Positions 1-8,661 of a stretch of 64,000 nucleotides of DNA are shown piece by piece (position 1 is the stretch's first letter; each line of letters begins with the position of its first letter). The position numbers were made by a program, and so were the translations under genes. The stretch is from Laspinema olomoucense D3b. Lineage in GTDB: Bacteria > Cyanobacteriota > Cyanobacteriia > Cyanobacteriales > Laspinemataceae. The notes below the pieces were generated by a model that searched no databases, had not been told where the DNA came from, and saw only the letters and a program-made list of their open reading frames with translations. The DNA is taken from assembly GCF_025370785.1 (NCBI RefSeq), contig NZ_JAMXFA010000021.1, forward strand, positions 57,396 to 121,395, in the 5' to 3' direction.

Positions 1-68
1 TTTGCAAAATTGGATTGCTGAGAAATTACGTCATTTTCTGGATGCAACTCAATCCATTTATCATTCAT
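1..68 (-). CDS. KGK-domain family protein, N-terminal part (runs off the left edge)
   Basis: An ATG on the minus strand at 68 opens a frame reading MNDKWIELHPENDVISQQ before the window ends. The strong ribosome site AGGGAGAG lies just upstream. The peptide matches the start of the neighbouring KGK protein at 191-487 (SWIILNSEEDIISQQ), so I read it as a third tandem paralogue. Only 22 codons are present, so the diagnostic C-terminal KGK motif is not visible. The assignment rests on the N-terminal match, the same strand and the adjacency. Function unknown. Confidence 0.7.
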   Translation of the reverse strand, partial: MNDKWIELHPENDVISQQSNFA

Positions 69-190
69 TTTTGTCTCTCCCTTTGATTGTTTTTACTCTC
101 TTTCATCGTGACAAAAGCTGGTTTTTTACCTTGTAAAAAAACTCAAATTTTGAGCTAACCCCGCTTGACCTGCGTAACTTTTGCTTGATT

Positions 191-487
191 CTAACGGTCC
201 ATTTTCCGAATCTCATCCAGGGGTGAATCTGGTTCCGTGGGGTCATCCGGGCAAAATTCGACATGAATCCTAATTTTTCCAGTCTGCCATTTTTTCCCCG
301 GTTGGAGGACTCTACACTCAAACCCATCGATAAAAGCTTGCTCTTCCTCACTCAGTTGCTCTCGCAGGTGATCAAGGATTTGGATACCCGTAAAATTCCA
401 GGGCCAATCCTCAATTTGATTTTCGGAATTGAATTGTTGAGAAATTATATCCTCTTCTGAATTCAAAATTATCCAGCTTTCCTCCAC
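191..487 (-). CDS. KGK-domain family protein
   Basis: A 98-residue acidic soluble protein. Its C-terminal half carries the cyanobacterial KGK signature: a Gly-Phe-Glu-Cys stretch, Leu-x-Pro-Gly-Lys-x-Trp, then Gly-Lys-(I/V)-(R/Q)-(I/L) and a Glu-Phe-Cys-Pro end (residues about 55-82). The start is GTG at 487, supported by an excellent ribosome site (AAGGAGG). It lies between two paralogues on the same strand. The KGK family is known mainly from cyanobacteria and has no assigned biochemical role. There are no membrane segments or catalytic motifs. Confidence 0.8.
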   Translation of the reverse strand: MEESWIILNSEEDIISQQFNSENQIEDWPWNFTGIQILDHLREQLSEEEQAFIDGFECRVLQPGKKWQTGKIRIHVEFCPDDPTEPDSPLDEIRKMDR

Positions 488-553
488 GGTTTTATTCCTC
501 CTTGTCTGACAGTCTACAAAATAGTGAGGTGAGGTTGAGGGAATTTCCAGAAA

Positions 554-587
554 ATAGGGTGCGCTAGAGATGTGTAACGCACCCTAT
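554..587. terminator. Stem-loop between two KGK genes
   Basis: A perfect 10-bp inverted repeat, ATAGGGTGCG / CGCACCCTAT, with a 14-nt loop lies after the KGK gene at 702-992 and before the one at 191-487. There is no long T-run, so it could be an attenuating or mRNA-stabilising hairpin, or a dispersed repeat, rather than a strong terminator. Confidence 0.5.
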
Positions 588-701
588 AAGTTATCTTGCT
601 GAGTTCAGATTGGATAAGAAAATCGAGGGAAACCTGGCGATATAACCTTACCCAATCCGGTAAATTTCTTGGAGCGAAGGTGATGGGAAAATAATTGCCA
701 A

Positions 702-992
702 TTATTCCTTCTTGATAGTGGAAGGTTCGGGAAAACCGCTGAGATGATTTTGAACAGAATTACTGTCTTCGGGACAAAATTCAAGACGCAGTTGAACTTT
801 TCCTCGTCGCCAGTATTTACCTGGACTTAACACTTCACATTCTAAGCCCTCGGTAAATAAACTTTCTTCTTCTAATTTTGTTTGCAGCAAGTCCATGAGT
901 TCACTGACTTTGAACGTGCATTGAAACATCAGATTGCTGCCACTGGTAGACAGGACGTCTTCATTTCCGAGCGCCTCAAATTGCTGAGCCAT
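702..992 (-). CDS. KGK-domain family protein
   Basis: A 96-residue paralogue of the 191-487 gene. It shares the core Gly-Leu-Glu-Cys-Glu-Val-Leu-x-Pro-Gly-Lys-x-Trp, then Gly-Lys-Val-Gln-Leu and Glu-Phe-Cys-Pro-Glu (residues about 50-78). The N-terminal thirds of the two proteins have diverged. ATG start at 992 with GGAG about six bases upstream. It is the promoter-proximal member of the three-gene run, so all three may share a transcript broken by the hairpin at 554-587. No known function for the family. Confidence 0.8.
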   Translation of the reverse strand: MAQQFEALGNEDVLSTSGSNLMFQCTFKVSELMDLLQTKLEEESLFTEGLECEVLSPGKYWRRGKVQLRLEFCPEDSNSVQNHLSGFPEPSTIKKE

Positions 993-1130
993 TTCTATCT
1001 CCGCGTTCTATTAATTTGACAGTTTTCATAGCGGCGGTTATGGGGTGGATATTCAGTCTCCCTCGACCCTGGCGATCGCCCTTTGAGAGCGACTCCTAAT
1101 GGGACCCCATAACCACTTTGTATTGACGGT

Positions 1131-2204
1131 TTAGAAAAACCACCCGTAGGAATGCAGCCCTTTACCCAAAAGATTGACCCCAAGATAACAGATCCAGACT
1201 ACGACAAACCCAGCGGCTGCCAAAATTGCTGGTTTTCGTCCTTGCCAACCTCGGGTAATGCGCGCATGAAGATAGGCAGCAAAGACTAACCAGGTAATTA
1301 ATGCCCAGGTTTCTTTCGGGTCCCAACTCCAGTAGGAACCCCATGCTTCGTTTGCCCAAACTCCACCGGCAATGATTCCAATGGTGAGGAGGGGAAACCC
1401 TAATCCGATAATCCGATAACTGATGTTATCCAGGGTGTCGGCAAGACTGAGGCGTTGGGGTGAGAGGGTTGCTTGGAGGGTTTCGGTAGCGGGTTGTGCG
1501 GAGGTATCAACTTGCACGACGTCAAGCAAGGCAACATTGCCGCTGAAACCCTTGCCGTTGTTGTTGCCGGAGAATTCGGTAGCAAATTCCGGGGTGGGAC
1601 CTTCGACTGCTGGAATGGGGGTTCCTGCACGTTGGAGGCGGTAGCGATCGCTGCGATAGGACCCATTCCCAATGGAACTCCCCCGCAGTTCGATATTTTG
1701 ACCCCGTGTCACCACTAAGAAGGCGATCGCCAGCAGAGAACCCACCATCAGGGTGGCATAACTGAGCATCATGACGCTGACGTGCATCATTAACCAGTTA
1801 GATTTTAAGGCAGGGACGAGGGGTGCTGATTGCTGCATTTCCCCCGGTAAAGTGAGGGCAGCAAATGCGGTAATCGCCATCGCCACTGGGGCAGTGGCTA
1901 CCCCAACTAACCGACTGCGGCTCATATTTTCCGCAATGAGATGAATCGCGGTAATTCCCCAGACGAGGAAAAACAGGGATTCATAGAGGTTACTTAAGGG
2001 AAAATAGCCCGCTTCGATCCATCTTGCGCCGAGTAAGGTGGCGATGCAGAGATTGGCGATCGCCATGCCACTGGTCCCCAAGGGCCACAAAGCGGGAATT
2101 CCCGGAAATGCTGCACCTATCCAATACAACAACATGGTAATGAATAGGACGCAGAAAGATGTATTGTCTAGCCAATTCTGAAGGCTACTGAGGTCCACAA
2201 GCAT
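1131..2204 (-). CDS. ccsB: Cytochrome c biogenesis protein CcsB (chloroplast CcsA type)
   Basis: A 357-residue polytopic membrane protein of the system II (Ccs) cytochrome c maturation machinery. This machinery exports haem across the thylakoid or plasma membrane and attaches it to apocytochromes, partnered by the Ccs1/ResB-type protein (not in the window). The tryptophan-rich signature [15 protein letters not shown] lies near residues 288-302. Candidate haem-ligand histidines lie in the helix motif MMHVSVMML (about residue 140) and in GLHSYGW at the C-terminus. A hydrophilic loop of about 80 residues (about 165-250) is rich in Gly, Ser and Asn, as is usual for cyanobacterial members. ATG start with GGGAG just upstream. 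The same family is called ccsA in plastids. Confidence 0.93.
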   Translation of the reverse strand: MLVDLSSLQNWLDNTSFCVLFITMLLYWIGAAFPGIPALWPLGTSGMAIANLCIATLLGARWIEAGYFPLSNLYESLFFLVWGITAIHLIAENMSRSRLVGVATAPVAMAITAFAALTLPGEMQQSAPLVPALKSNWLMMHVSVMMLSYATLMVGSLLAIAFLVVTRGQNIELRGSSIGNGSYRSDRYRLQRAGTPIPAVEGPTPEFATEFSGNNNGKGFSGNVALLDVVQVDTSAQPATETLQATLSPQRLSLADTLDNISYRIIGLGFPLLTIGIIAGGVWANEAWGSYWSWDPKETWALITWLVFAAYLHARITRGWQGRKPAILAAAGFVVVWICYLGVNLLGKGLHSYGWFF

Positions 2205-2335
2205 TCTCCCATCGGTTTAGATTGAGACGTTCTAGTTCTCTTTATCCTAACCATTGTTGTTACTGCTCAAACCTGTGAATTTGATACGGGAGTGTTCACG
2301 GGCGATCGCACTGGGGATTTTTGGGGTGGAAAAAA

Positions 2336-2518
2336 CCCGCACCCTGAAGGGTGGGGCGTTTGCGGACAAAGCCCGCCTGCGCGGGCTGAAGAGAAGCCCG
2401 CACCCTGAAGGGTGGGGCGTTTGCGGACAAAGCCCGCCTGCGCGGGCTGAAGAGAAGCCCGCACCCTTCAGGGTGGGGCGTTTGCGGACAAAGCCCGCCT
2501 GCACGGGCTGAAGAATAA
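2336..2518. repeat. Three tandem copies of a 61-bp palindromic repeat
   Basis: Three consecutive 61-bp units start at 2336, 2397 and 2458. Each holds the palindrome CACCC-TGAA-GGGTG, the spacer TTTGCGGACAAA and a second palindrome, GCCCGCC-TGC-GCGGGC. The third unit differs at a few bases. The same element recurs singly at 2611, 2728, 42794, 42913 and 47550, in both orientations, so this is a dispersed element that has also been amplified in tandem. Confidence 0.9.
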
Positions 2519-2610
2519 AGGGGCCGGAAAAACCTGCACCCGGTTTGAGGAGTGTGCCGTCAGGAAAGGGTGGGGGTTAAAGCGTAGGAGTACCGGATTT
2601 GGAAATCTTC

Positions 2611-2667
2611 AGCCTGCGGAGGCAGGCTTCGTCCGTATAGCCCCACCCTTCAGGGTGTGGGTTTTTA
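2611..2667. repeat. Dispersed palindromic repeat, inverted copy
   Basis: A single uninterrupted copy of the element seen at 2336-2518, in the opposite orientation: GCCTGC-GGA-GGCAGGC, then CGTCCGTATAG, then CACCC-TTCA-GGGTG and a run of Ts. It gives the reference structure for the interrupted copies at 2728 and 47550. Confidence 0.85.
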
Positions 2668-2727
2668 GGGTATTCCAACAAATAAATCATCCAAATCCGA
2701 GGGTTAAGGACCCAACAATACTCTTGT

Positions 2728-2807
2728 AGCCTGCGGAGGCAGGCTTCGTCCGTATAGCCCCACCCTTTCCTTACGGAACGCTACGCGAACAGGGTGTGGG
2801 TTTTTAG
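2728..2807. repeat. Dispersed palindromic repeat carrying a 22-nt insertion
   Basis: The same element as 2611-2667, but the loop of the CACCCTT/CAGGGTG hairpin is opened by 22 nt: TCCTTACGGAA followed by CGCTACGCGAA. The inserted piece is itself partly palindromic (TCC-TTAC-GGA). An almost identical insertion sits at the same spot in the copy at 47550. Confidence 0.85.
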
Positions 2808-2824
2808 AAACCTTTGACTCTCTA

Positions 2825-4660
2825 TTACTCTGGGGTACTCGGGGTCTGTACCTCTGGAGTCGCTGGTGCTTTAGGCGCAAGAGAGGGGGTAGAAGGTTGT
2901 GCGCCCGGAAGGGTAGCGCCGGGGAGAGGTTGGGCACTACCGGCTTTTTTCATCGCCACAAAGACTTGATAACGAGTAGTCCGTTGGTTTTCAATTGCAG
3001 CAGTGACCCCGATCGCCCGCATGGCACTAATGGCAATTTGTTGTTGGGGAGGCAGTTGCAACCAGGCGGGAGTATTCTGATTAAGAGTCCGTTCCATATC
3101 CATGAAAAAATGGCCGTTGTTAGGAGAAAGCTCTAACGGGACCACACTTTGGAATTGCTGACTCATGGCGAGGGGAGTTTGCGGTTTGGGGATAATCCGC
3201 TCAGCAACGGGGGCCAAAACGCTGATAAAGGCTACATTCCCATCTAACCACCCGTGGTTCACGCTCACGGAACCATTTTGAGCCGTCCATTTGACTAGAG
3301 GCTGTTCGCCAATCTGAGCCTGTTCAACTTTAAAGTTATATTGCTCAGTCATCACTTTATCCAGCTTAGCGAGAATCGCTTCCCCCGCACGGCGATCGCT
3401 GGCTTGGACCATTAATACCACCCCCACGGGAAAAAACGAGGTATTGTTTTCTGCCGGTGGCAGCATTGCCAGGGAAAATTCCCCTTGCATCCAGGGGAGT
3501 AAGTCTTTTTCTAAATCTAGGGTCGTGGTATTTCGGATGGCAGTTTTCAACCAGTCCGGACTAATCGGTGCGAGGGGATTGGTTGCCACCCCTTGGCTAT
3601 AATCTTGCCAGACGCGCTGTAAATTGCCTCCGGACATCATCATTAAAGTGTCTGCCGGGAGGCGGGTTGTCATAGTTTTACCATTATTTTCGACGGCATA
3701 TTTCCGTTCGCTATCGGGTTTGAGCCATGCCACGGTATCAAAGGCAATGCCTTCGGTTTGGAGGGTGATACTGGTGGCGAATCCTTGGTTTTGTTGCTGC
3801 TGCGCAATTTCATTGGGATCGGCGCGATCGGAGTTTAACGAGGCAACGGCAGCGGCAACGGGAACGTTGACATAAAAACGACCAAAGGGTCGGGAGGTTT
3901 CGATTTTTTGCCATGCAGCGATCGCACCCGGTGCATCGACGATGGAGGGTGCGCCGAGGAAGGTGTCAATGGCGCGGTTGATGGTTTCACTATCCTTGGC
4001 GATCGCTAAATAGCGCCCATCGATGACAGTGACGGAAAAGCGATTCTCATCGGGCACCCCTTGGGTTTCTTTAATTTCTATATTTTTGTAGGTCCGAGGG
4101 ACCCATCTGCCGCCTTGTGGAGGTTGGGCGGATTCTAGAATTTGCTTGGCGCGACTGGGATTGGCGATCGGTAACACCATGAGTAGAGACTGGCGACCCG
4201 AAAATGCGGCGGGAGAAGGCACTACTTCTTCCTTATTTTCCCCAGCGGCATTCACGGGGAAAGGGGGTAAAAACCCCAGGGTCACTTCGGACCCTACCCA
4301 AGGTTGAATGTCTTTTTCATACTGGAATCCATTGGCGGTGAGGTAGCGATCGCGCAACTGCACTAGGTAGTTATCCAGCAACTTTTGGCTTTCGGGGGTG
4401 CCAAATTCGCGCATTCTCTGCCACTGTCCCGCATTGGTGGTGAGGGAAAGGGTCATCAAAGCATCTTCAGGGATCAGTTCGGCACCCACTGGGATCTCGG
4501 GTAAAGGCCGTTTTTGGGCGATCGCCCAGAATGCCGTAATTGCTCCACCGAGTAACAGAACCGCCGCAACAGCAGCGATCCCGATGGAAACTTTTGGTTT
4601 TTCCAGTTTGAATTTGGGGGTCCCTTTGGTGTCTTGGGTCTCAGATTTAGTCTCAGACAT
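2825..4660 (-). CDS. DUF3352 domain protein, membrane anchored
   Basis: About 611 residues from the ATG at 4660 (MSETKSETQ). An upstream in-frame ATG at 4735 would add 25 poorly conserved residues. A cytoplasmic Lys-rich leader of about 24 residues is followed by one membrane helix (about 25-48), then a large exported domain. That domain has the DUF3352 features: PVGAELIPEDALMTLSLTTN after the helix, repeated FSV/LAI-type strands, and a long substrate-free body with no catalytic motif. A Pro/Thr/Ala-rich low-complexity tail ends the protein. The family is common in cyanobacteria and uncharacterised. It is transcribed away from cofH. Confidence 0.85.
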   Translation of the reverse strand: MSETKSETQDTKGTPKFKLEKPKVSIGIAAVAAVLLLGGAITAFWAIAQKRPLPEIPVGAELIPEDALMTLSLTTNAGQWQRMREFGTPESQKLLDNYLVQLRDRYLTANGFQYEKDIQPWVGSEVTLGFLPPFPVNAAGENKEEVVPSPAAFSGRQSLLMVLPIANPSRAKQILESAQPPQGGRWVPRTYKNIEIKETQGVPDENRFSVTVIDGRYLAIAKDSETINRAIDTFLGAPSIVDAPGAIAAWQKIETSRPFGRFYVNVPVAAAVASLNSDRADPNEIAQQQQNQGFATSITLQTEGIAFDTVAWLKPDSERKYAVENNGKTMTTRLPADTLMMMSGGNLQRVWQDYSQGVATNPLAPISPDWLKTAIRNTTTLDLEKDLLPWMQGEFSLAMLPPAENNTSFFPVGVVLMVQASDRRAGEAILAKLDKVMTEQYNFKVEQAQIGEQPLVKWTAQNGSVSVNHGWLDGNVAFISVLAPVAERIIPKPQTPLAMSQQFQSVVPLELSPNNGHFFMDMERTLNQNTPAWLQLPPQQQIAISAMRAIGVTAAIENQRTTRYQVFVAMKKAGSAQPLPGATLPGAQPSTPSLAPKAPATPEVQTPSTPE

Positions 4661-5098
4661 GATGTTACCGAGTGTCAGGAGTGCAATTGACAATTTAACG
4701 CAAACTGTTGCTTTCTTTCGCGTATCCTTCCCCAATTCTCAAAAATGTGGCATCCGCCCAGAGGTAGAGCCCCCCTGATGCGGGATACAGGAATAAGGTA
4801 GAGGAAGAATCCAAGGGAGGGAAAACCCGTTTTTTTAGTAGAAATTTCAGGAACTATTTTACATCTCTCGGGTGAATCAGTAAAACGCGGATACAGTATT
4901 CGCTAAACCGGATAAAAATCCAGTTTCACTGCCCACAGAAAGGGGCAATTTGCTACGGATTTTCTCAAAAAAACCAAGGTTTTCCCCATGCGGTACTGAC
5001 GCCCTAGACGGCAGTAGACTTAAAATCAGTTCCGGTTGGTTTTCTGGGATTTGACCTAACCGGCGTGATATTTTGTTGATTCTGGCTCTCCCATTTTT
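4661..5098. other. Intergenic region between cofH and the DUF3352 gene
   Basis: About 440 bases with no convincing ORF. It must hold the promoter of the minus-strand DUF3352 gene and the 3' end of cofH. I see no clear terminator hairpin or repeat. Confidence 0.4.
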
Positions 5099-6250
5099 TT
5101 AAGGGCAAATTGGGGCAGTTATGGGGCGATAGAGGGTATCTCGTTGTTGGTAAGGGCGATTAATTCCGGTAATCGCCGATCGCAGGGTTTCCGGTTCCAT
5201 ACAGCTTCCCCCTTTCGCCCCGGCCATTGTGGTAATATGTTCTTCCATTAACGTGCCGCCAATATCATTGCATCCCCAGTTGAGGGCTGTTGTTGCACCC
5301 TCTAATCCCAGTTTTACCCAACTGGGTTGATGATTGGGAATCCAGTTGCCGAGGAAGATTCGGGAAACCGCAGTTAGGAGCAAAGTATTGGAGAGAATGG
5401 GTTGATCTCGACCGACACGACTGCGCAAGGGGGCGGGGGCTTGTTCTCCTACAAAGGGGAGTAAAATAAACTCGGTAATTTTGGCAGGATAGTTACGATC
5501 GCAGGCAGTTTTTTGAAGCGATCGCAATTTTTCCAAATGGTCAATTTGTTGCTGCGGTGTTTCAATATGTCCGCACAACATCGTGCTAGTTGTTGGTAAT
5601 CCCAAGCGATGGGCGGTACTGATAATTTCTAGCCAAGTTTCGCTATTAATTTTTTCCGGACAAATAATATTTCGGATGCGATCGTCCAAAACTTCCGCAG
5701 CAGTTCCCGGCATGGAACCCACTCCCGCCTCCTGCAAGGTGGCGATCGTTTCCTCATAGGTGATCTGGTCTTCCCGGGCAATAAACTGGACTTCTTGGGG
5801 AGAAAAAGCGTGCAAATGCAAATCAGGAAATTTATCTTTAATTGTCCTCACCAGTTTAAGATAATAAGGCAAGGATTTTCCGTCAATTTTAGCCTCCAAA
5901 TGCAAGCCGCCCTGCATACAAATTTCTGTTGCTCCCCGTTGCACCGCATCGGTTGTTTTTTCCAGAATTTTTCCCCAATCCAGCCAAAATGCTCCCTCTT
6001 CATCCGCATCCCGACGAAAGGCACAAAAACTACAATGTTGCTCGCAGATGTTCGTAAAATTAATATTGCGATTAATCACGTAGGTCACCGTATTGCCAGA
6101 TTGTTTTTCCCGGAGTTCGTCAGCCACCTGGGCAATGGCATTGACCTGTTTGGGTTCGGTTTGTTGGAGCAAAATTGCGGCTTCGGCGGGAGAAATATCG
6201 GTTCCATCCAAAGCCTGAGATAGAAGAAAATCAACAGTTTTTAAAGTCAT
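5099..6250 (-). CDS. cofH: FO synthase subunit 2, radical SAM enzyme CofH
   Basis: A 383-residue radical SAM protein. The Cys-x3-Cys-x2-Cys cluster motif is CEQHCSFC (near residue 70), preceded by [10 protein letters not shown] as in CofH and MqnE-type enzymes. Further CofH-like blocks are [25 protein letters not shown] and a C-terminal GGTLMEEHI. CofH joins tyrosine-derived fragments to 5-amino-6-ribitylaminouracil. CofG then closes the deazaflavin ring, giving FO (8-HDF), the antenna chromophore of some cyanobacterial photolyases. cofG is not in the window. The start codon is ATG with a weak ribosome site. Confidence 0.92.
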   Translation of the reverse strand: MTLKTVDFLLSQALDGTDISPAEAAILLQQTEPKQVNAIAQVADELREKQSGNTVTYVINRNINFTNICEQHCSFCAFRRDADEEGAFWLDWGKILEKTTDAVQRGATEICMQGGLHLEAKIDGKSLPYYLKLVRTIKDKFPDLHLHAFSPQEVQFIAREDQITYEETIATLQEAGVGSMPGTAAEVLDDRIRNIICPEKINSETWLEIISTAHRLGLPTTSTMLCGHIETPQQQIDHLEKLRSLQKTACDRNYPAKITEFILLPFVGEQAPAPLRSRVGRDQPILSNTLLLTAVSRIFLGNWIPNHQPSWVKLGLEGATTALNWGCNDIGGTLMEEHITTMAGAKGGSCMEPETLRSAITGINRPYQQRDTLYRPITAPICP

Positions 6251-6618
6251 GACAGTAGAAGTAGTTAATGAATAGGAAGGGTTAATTCGTTTTAATTAAC
6301 CCATTTGTGAGGAGCTATAGGGAGGGGAGCCAAGTCGGGTGGGATAATAGTGATTAAATTAATTCAGCTTTATCCCTCCATTCTATAATCTGATGAATTT
6401 CTTTTTTTGAAGCTAAGAGGGTGATTCGATTCCCCCAAAATATGACCGGGTACTCAGGACATAAAATTAGGGATCCTTTCAAAAACTGGATCAAGGCGTC
6501 ATAATAGATTCTTGGTCCTTGGGGTTCGATGTTCCTGTAATCCAGATTGATTCCACTTGCTCATCGATTTTAGCCCGCAGGGAAAACACGACTATTTGGG
6601 TTTGATTATTACAGATTA
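6251..6618. other. Intergenic region with a possible decayed ORF
   Basis: 370 bases between divergent cofH and the glycosyltransferase gene. The only coding-like stretch is the minus-strand frame at 6354-6560 (separate entry). No strong promoter consensus could be assigned. Confidence 0.4.
6354..6560 (-). pseudogene. Possible small-gene remnant without a start codon
   Basis: Minus-strand frame of 68 codons between two stops with no ATG or GTG. It reads like protein: YYDALIQFLKGSLILC, then PVIFWGNRITLLASKKE and IIEWRDKAELI. A TTG at codon 23 could start a 46-residue product. The preceding region stays open in the adjacent frame (QIVVFSLRAKIDEQVESIW), which would fit an ancestral gene broken by a frameshift. 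I do not recognise a family. It could also be chance. Confidence 0.25.
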
Positions 6619-7623
6619 ATGGAAATTTCACCCGCTTTGCATCCGGCCTACATCCAACCCGCTCTTTCCTCCTTAGACATATCGGTGGTTGTCCCTATTC
6701 ACAACGAGGTGGAAAGTCTGCCACACCTGATCAGTGCGATCGCCCAGGCTCTGAGTGATGCTCAACTCAATTATGAACTGATCTGCGTGGATGATGGCTC
6801 CACCGATGGCTCCACCGAAGTGCTCAAACAAGAAGCGCAAAAGCGAAATGACTTAGTAGCTGTGATTTTGCGCCGCAACTATGGGCAGACGGCGGCAATG
6901 GCAGCGGGATTTAAGTGTGCGCGATCGCCGATTATCGTCACCTTGGATGGGGATTTACAAAATGACCCCGCCGATATTCCCGAACTGGTAATGAAGTTAA
7001 ATGAGGGATATGATCTCGTTAGTGGTTGGCGTCAAAAGCGTCAAGATGCGGCCCTCACTCGTTTGCTTCCTTCTAAAATTGCTAATGCCATGATTGGCAA
7101 AGTAACCGGAGTCCAATTGCACGATTACGGCTGTTCTTTGAAAGCATACCGCACGGAAATTGTGGCGGATATGAATCTGTATGGTGAGTTGCATCGTTTC
7201 TTACCTGCCTTGGCATTTATTGAGGGGGCGAGAATTGTCGAAATTCCAGTCCGTCACCATGCTCGACGCTATGGTAAAAGCAAGTACGGATTAGGCCGAA
7301 CGATTCGGGTCTTGATGGATTTATTAACGGTTTTCTTTATGAAAAAATTTCTCACCCGTCCTATGCACGTTTTCGGCGGGTTTGGAATTATTTCTATGGT
7401 CTTGGGTTTTGTATTAGGATTGTATTTAACAATTCTCAAACTCGGATTTGGGGCAAGTATTGGCGATCGCCCCTTACTAATTTTGGCCGTAGTCCTGCTT
7501 TTAGCCGGGGTACAGTTGTTTAGTTTTGGCCTCTTGGCGGAGTTATTGATGCGAACCTATCACGAATCTCAGCAACGACCTATTTATCGGATTCGGGAAG
7601 TCATCGAACCCTCGTCTCGATAA
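6619..7623 (+). CDS. Family 2 glycosyltransferase, polyprenyl-phosphate type, with two C-terminal membrane helices
   Basis: A 334-residue GT-A protein. The N-terminal catalytic domain shows VVVPIHNE (about 23-30), ICVDDGSTDGS (about 55-66) and the metal/nucleotide-binding TLDGDLQNDP (about 113). The C-terminus has two hydrophobic helices (about 255-275 and 290-312) and a basic tail. This architecture is that of dolichol-phosphate-mannose synthase-like enzymes such as GtrB and ArnC, which move a sugar from a nucleotide to undecaprenyl phosphate on the cytoplasmic face. The donor sugar cannot be told from sequence. The gene stands alone, divergent from cofH. Confidence 0.88.
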   Translation: MEISPALHPAYIQPALSSLDISVVVPIHNEVESLPHLISAIAQALSDAQLNYELICVDDGSTDGSTEVLKQEAQKRNDLVAVILRRNYGQTAAMAAGFKCARSPIIVTLDGDLQNDPADIPELVMKLNEGYDLVSGWRQKRQDAALTRLLPSKIANAMIGKVTGVQLHDYGCSLKAYRTEIVADMNLYGELHRFLPALAFIEGARIVEIPVRHHARRYGKSKYGLGRTIRVLMDLLTVFFMKKFLTRPMHVFGGFGIISMVLGFVLGLYLTILKLGFGASIGDRPLLILAVVLLLAGVQLFSFGLLAELLMRTYHESQQRPIYRIREVIEPSSR

Positions 7624-7649
7624 CCGGGCTGAAAAAAGTCAACGCTTAC

Positions 7650-7775
7650 AAGGACAAGAAACCCGGTTTTTAGCCTAAATTAGTGGCGAATTGATAAAGA
7701 GGTGGTGAAGAAACCCGGTTGCTAACTTTTTCCGGGTTTTCTAACCTTTACCGGGGCAAGAAACTGGGTTTATGC
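7650..7775. repeat. Cluster of AAGAAACCCGGTT repeats
   Basis: Three copies or variants of a short AAGAAACCCGGTT-type motif start near 7657, 7711 and 7756, with an inverted partner (CCGGGTTTTCT) between the last two. They lie just after the glycosyltransferase gene. They could form hairpins that act as its terminator, though no canonical stem plus T-run stands out. Confidence 0.55.
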
Positions 7776-7861
7776 TTCAACTTTTAGCGCTGGGATGAAA
7801 GTCAATCAGGTAACTCGATTTCTGAGGGGCTACTTTCATCGTTTATCCTGAGTTCTTTCCC

Positions 7862-8470
7862 CTATTCTCGAATCCCATCGTCGGGAATGCTGACGGCGGA
7901 AAGTCCGGCGATCGCCCGTAAGTTTTGGATGCGAATCAGTTCCATAAAATCTAACCCAGGTCTCCCTTCTAGGGTGGCGACGGTTTCGATCGCACTCATC
8001 AGATGTCTAGCGGCATCAGGTTCGTTATATCCTCTTCTCAGGGCAATTTGAATGGCCGCTTGATCTGCCTCGATTTCGCGATCGCTGCGGTGGGTGCTTC
8101 GCCAAATTTGAACCCCTGCTAGGACCGTTAACCCCCCAGCAGTCACCACTCCTACCGCATCTCTTTGGCCAAGTTCGACCAGAGTCCCTAACAATCCAGC
8201 AATGACAACCCCTTGATATAAGTCCGCTTTAAACCATTTCACCCCCAATAACCAGCTAACGGTTCTCAGGAGTAACAAGTCTCTTTGGGGTCTGGATAAT
8301 TTACGCCAGAGGTCAAAGTTAATATAAATCGGTCGTTCCCTCGCCCAAGGCAGGGGAAAAGAACTCTCGATCGCCGTTGATTGTTGCGGTTTATTGACGA
8401 TTTTGCACAGCATCCGACCTGATGCAGGCATCAAGTCTAATAAGCGGAAAATTTCGGGTGATGGATCCAT
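7862..8470 (-). CDS. DUF3318 domain protein
   Basis: 202 residues from the ATG at 8470 (MDPSPEIFRLLDLMPASGRM). The open frame extends upstream to 8698, but the added residues do not look conserved. Visible features are a conserved N-terminal block (LPWARERPIYINFDLWRKL), a basic segment RPQRDLLLLRTVSWL, two hydrophobic stretches (about 85-135) and REIEADQAAIQIALRRGY. The family is uncharacterised and found in cyanobacteria. Its order of elements (metal-protease-like REIEAD after a membrane segment) faintly recalls M48-type peptidases, but no HExxH is present. Confidence 0.75.
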   Translation of the reverse strand: MDPSPEIFRLLDLMPASGRMLCKIVNKPQQSTAIESSFPLPWARERPIYINFDLWRKLSRPQRDLLLLRTVSWLLGVKWFKADLYQGVVIAGLLGTLVELGQRDAVGVVTAGGLTVLAGVQIWRSTHRSDREIEADQAAIQIALRRGYNEPDAARHLMSAIETVATLEGRPGLDFMELIRIQNLRAIAGLSAVSIPDDGIRE

Positions 8471-8661
8471 GATAGGCAGATTCGGGTTGAAAGTGGGGAT
8501 ATCTAGAGTTTGGGGGAAGTGGCAAAGAAATGCCCACAGCGTCCTACAATAGAATACGATAGTGCGATTCGTTCCTCCTTTGGAGTGGGTTGGGCCCAAA
8601 CCAGCCATTCCCGGGAATATTAGGGCAGCTATCAGCCATCTTAATGAGTGAAGTTTAAGAC

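Noticed and set aside
2247..2511. 85-residue ORFs on both strands across the 61-bp repeats
   Set aside because: They are translations of the repeat itself, with a repeating 20-residue pattern on both strands and no ribosome site.
2336..2518. CRISPR-like array
   Set aside because: The copies are directly adjacent, with no unique spacers, and no cas genes are present.
4398..4778. 126-residue plus-strand ORF
   Set aside because: Antisense to the N-terminal part of the DUF3352 gene, with no recognisable domain.
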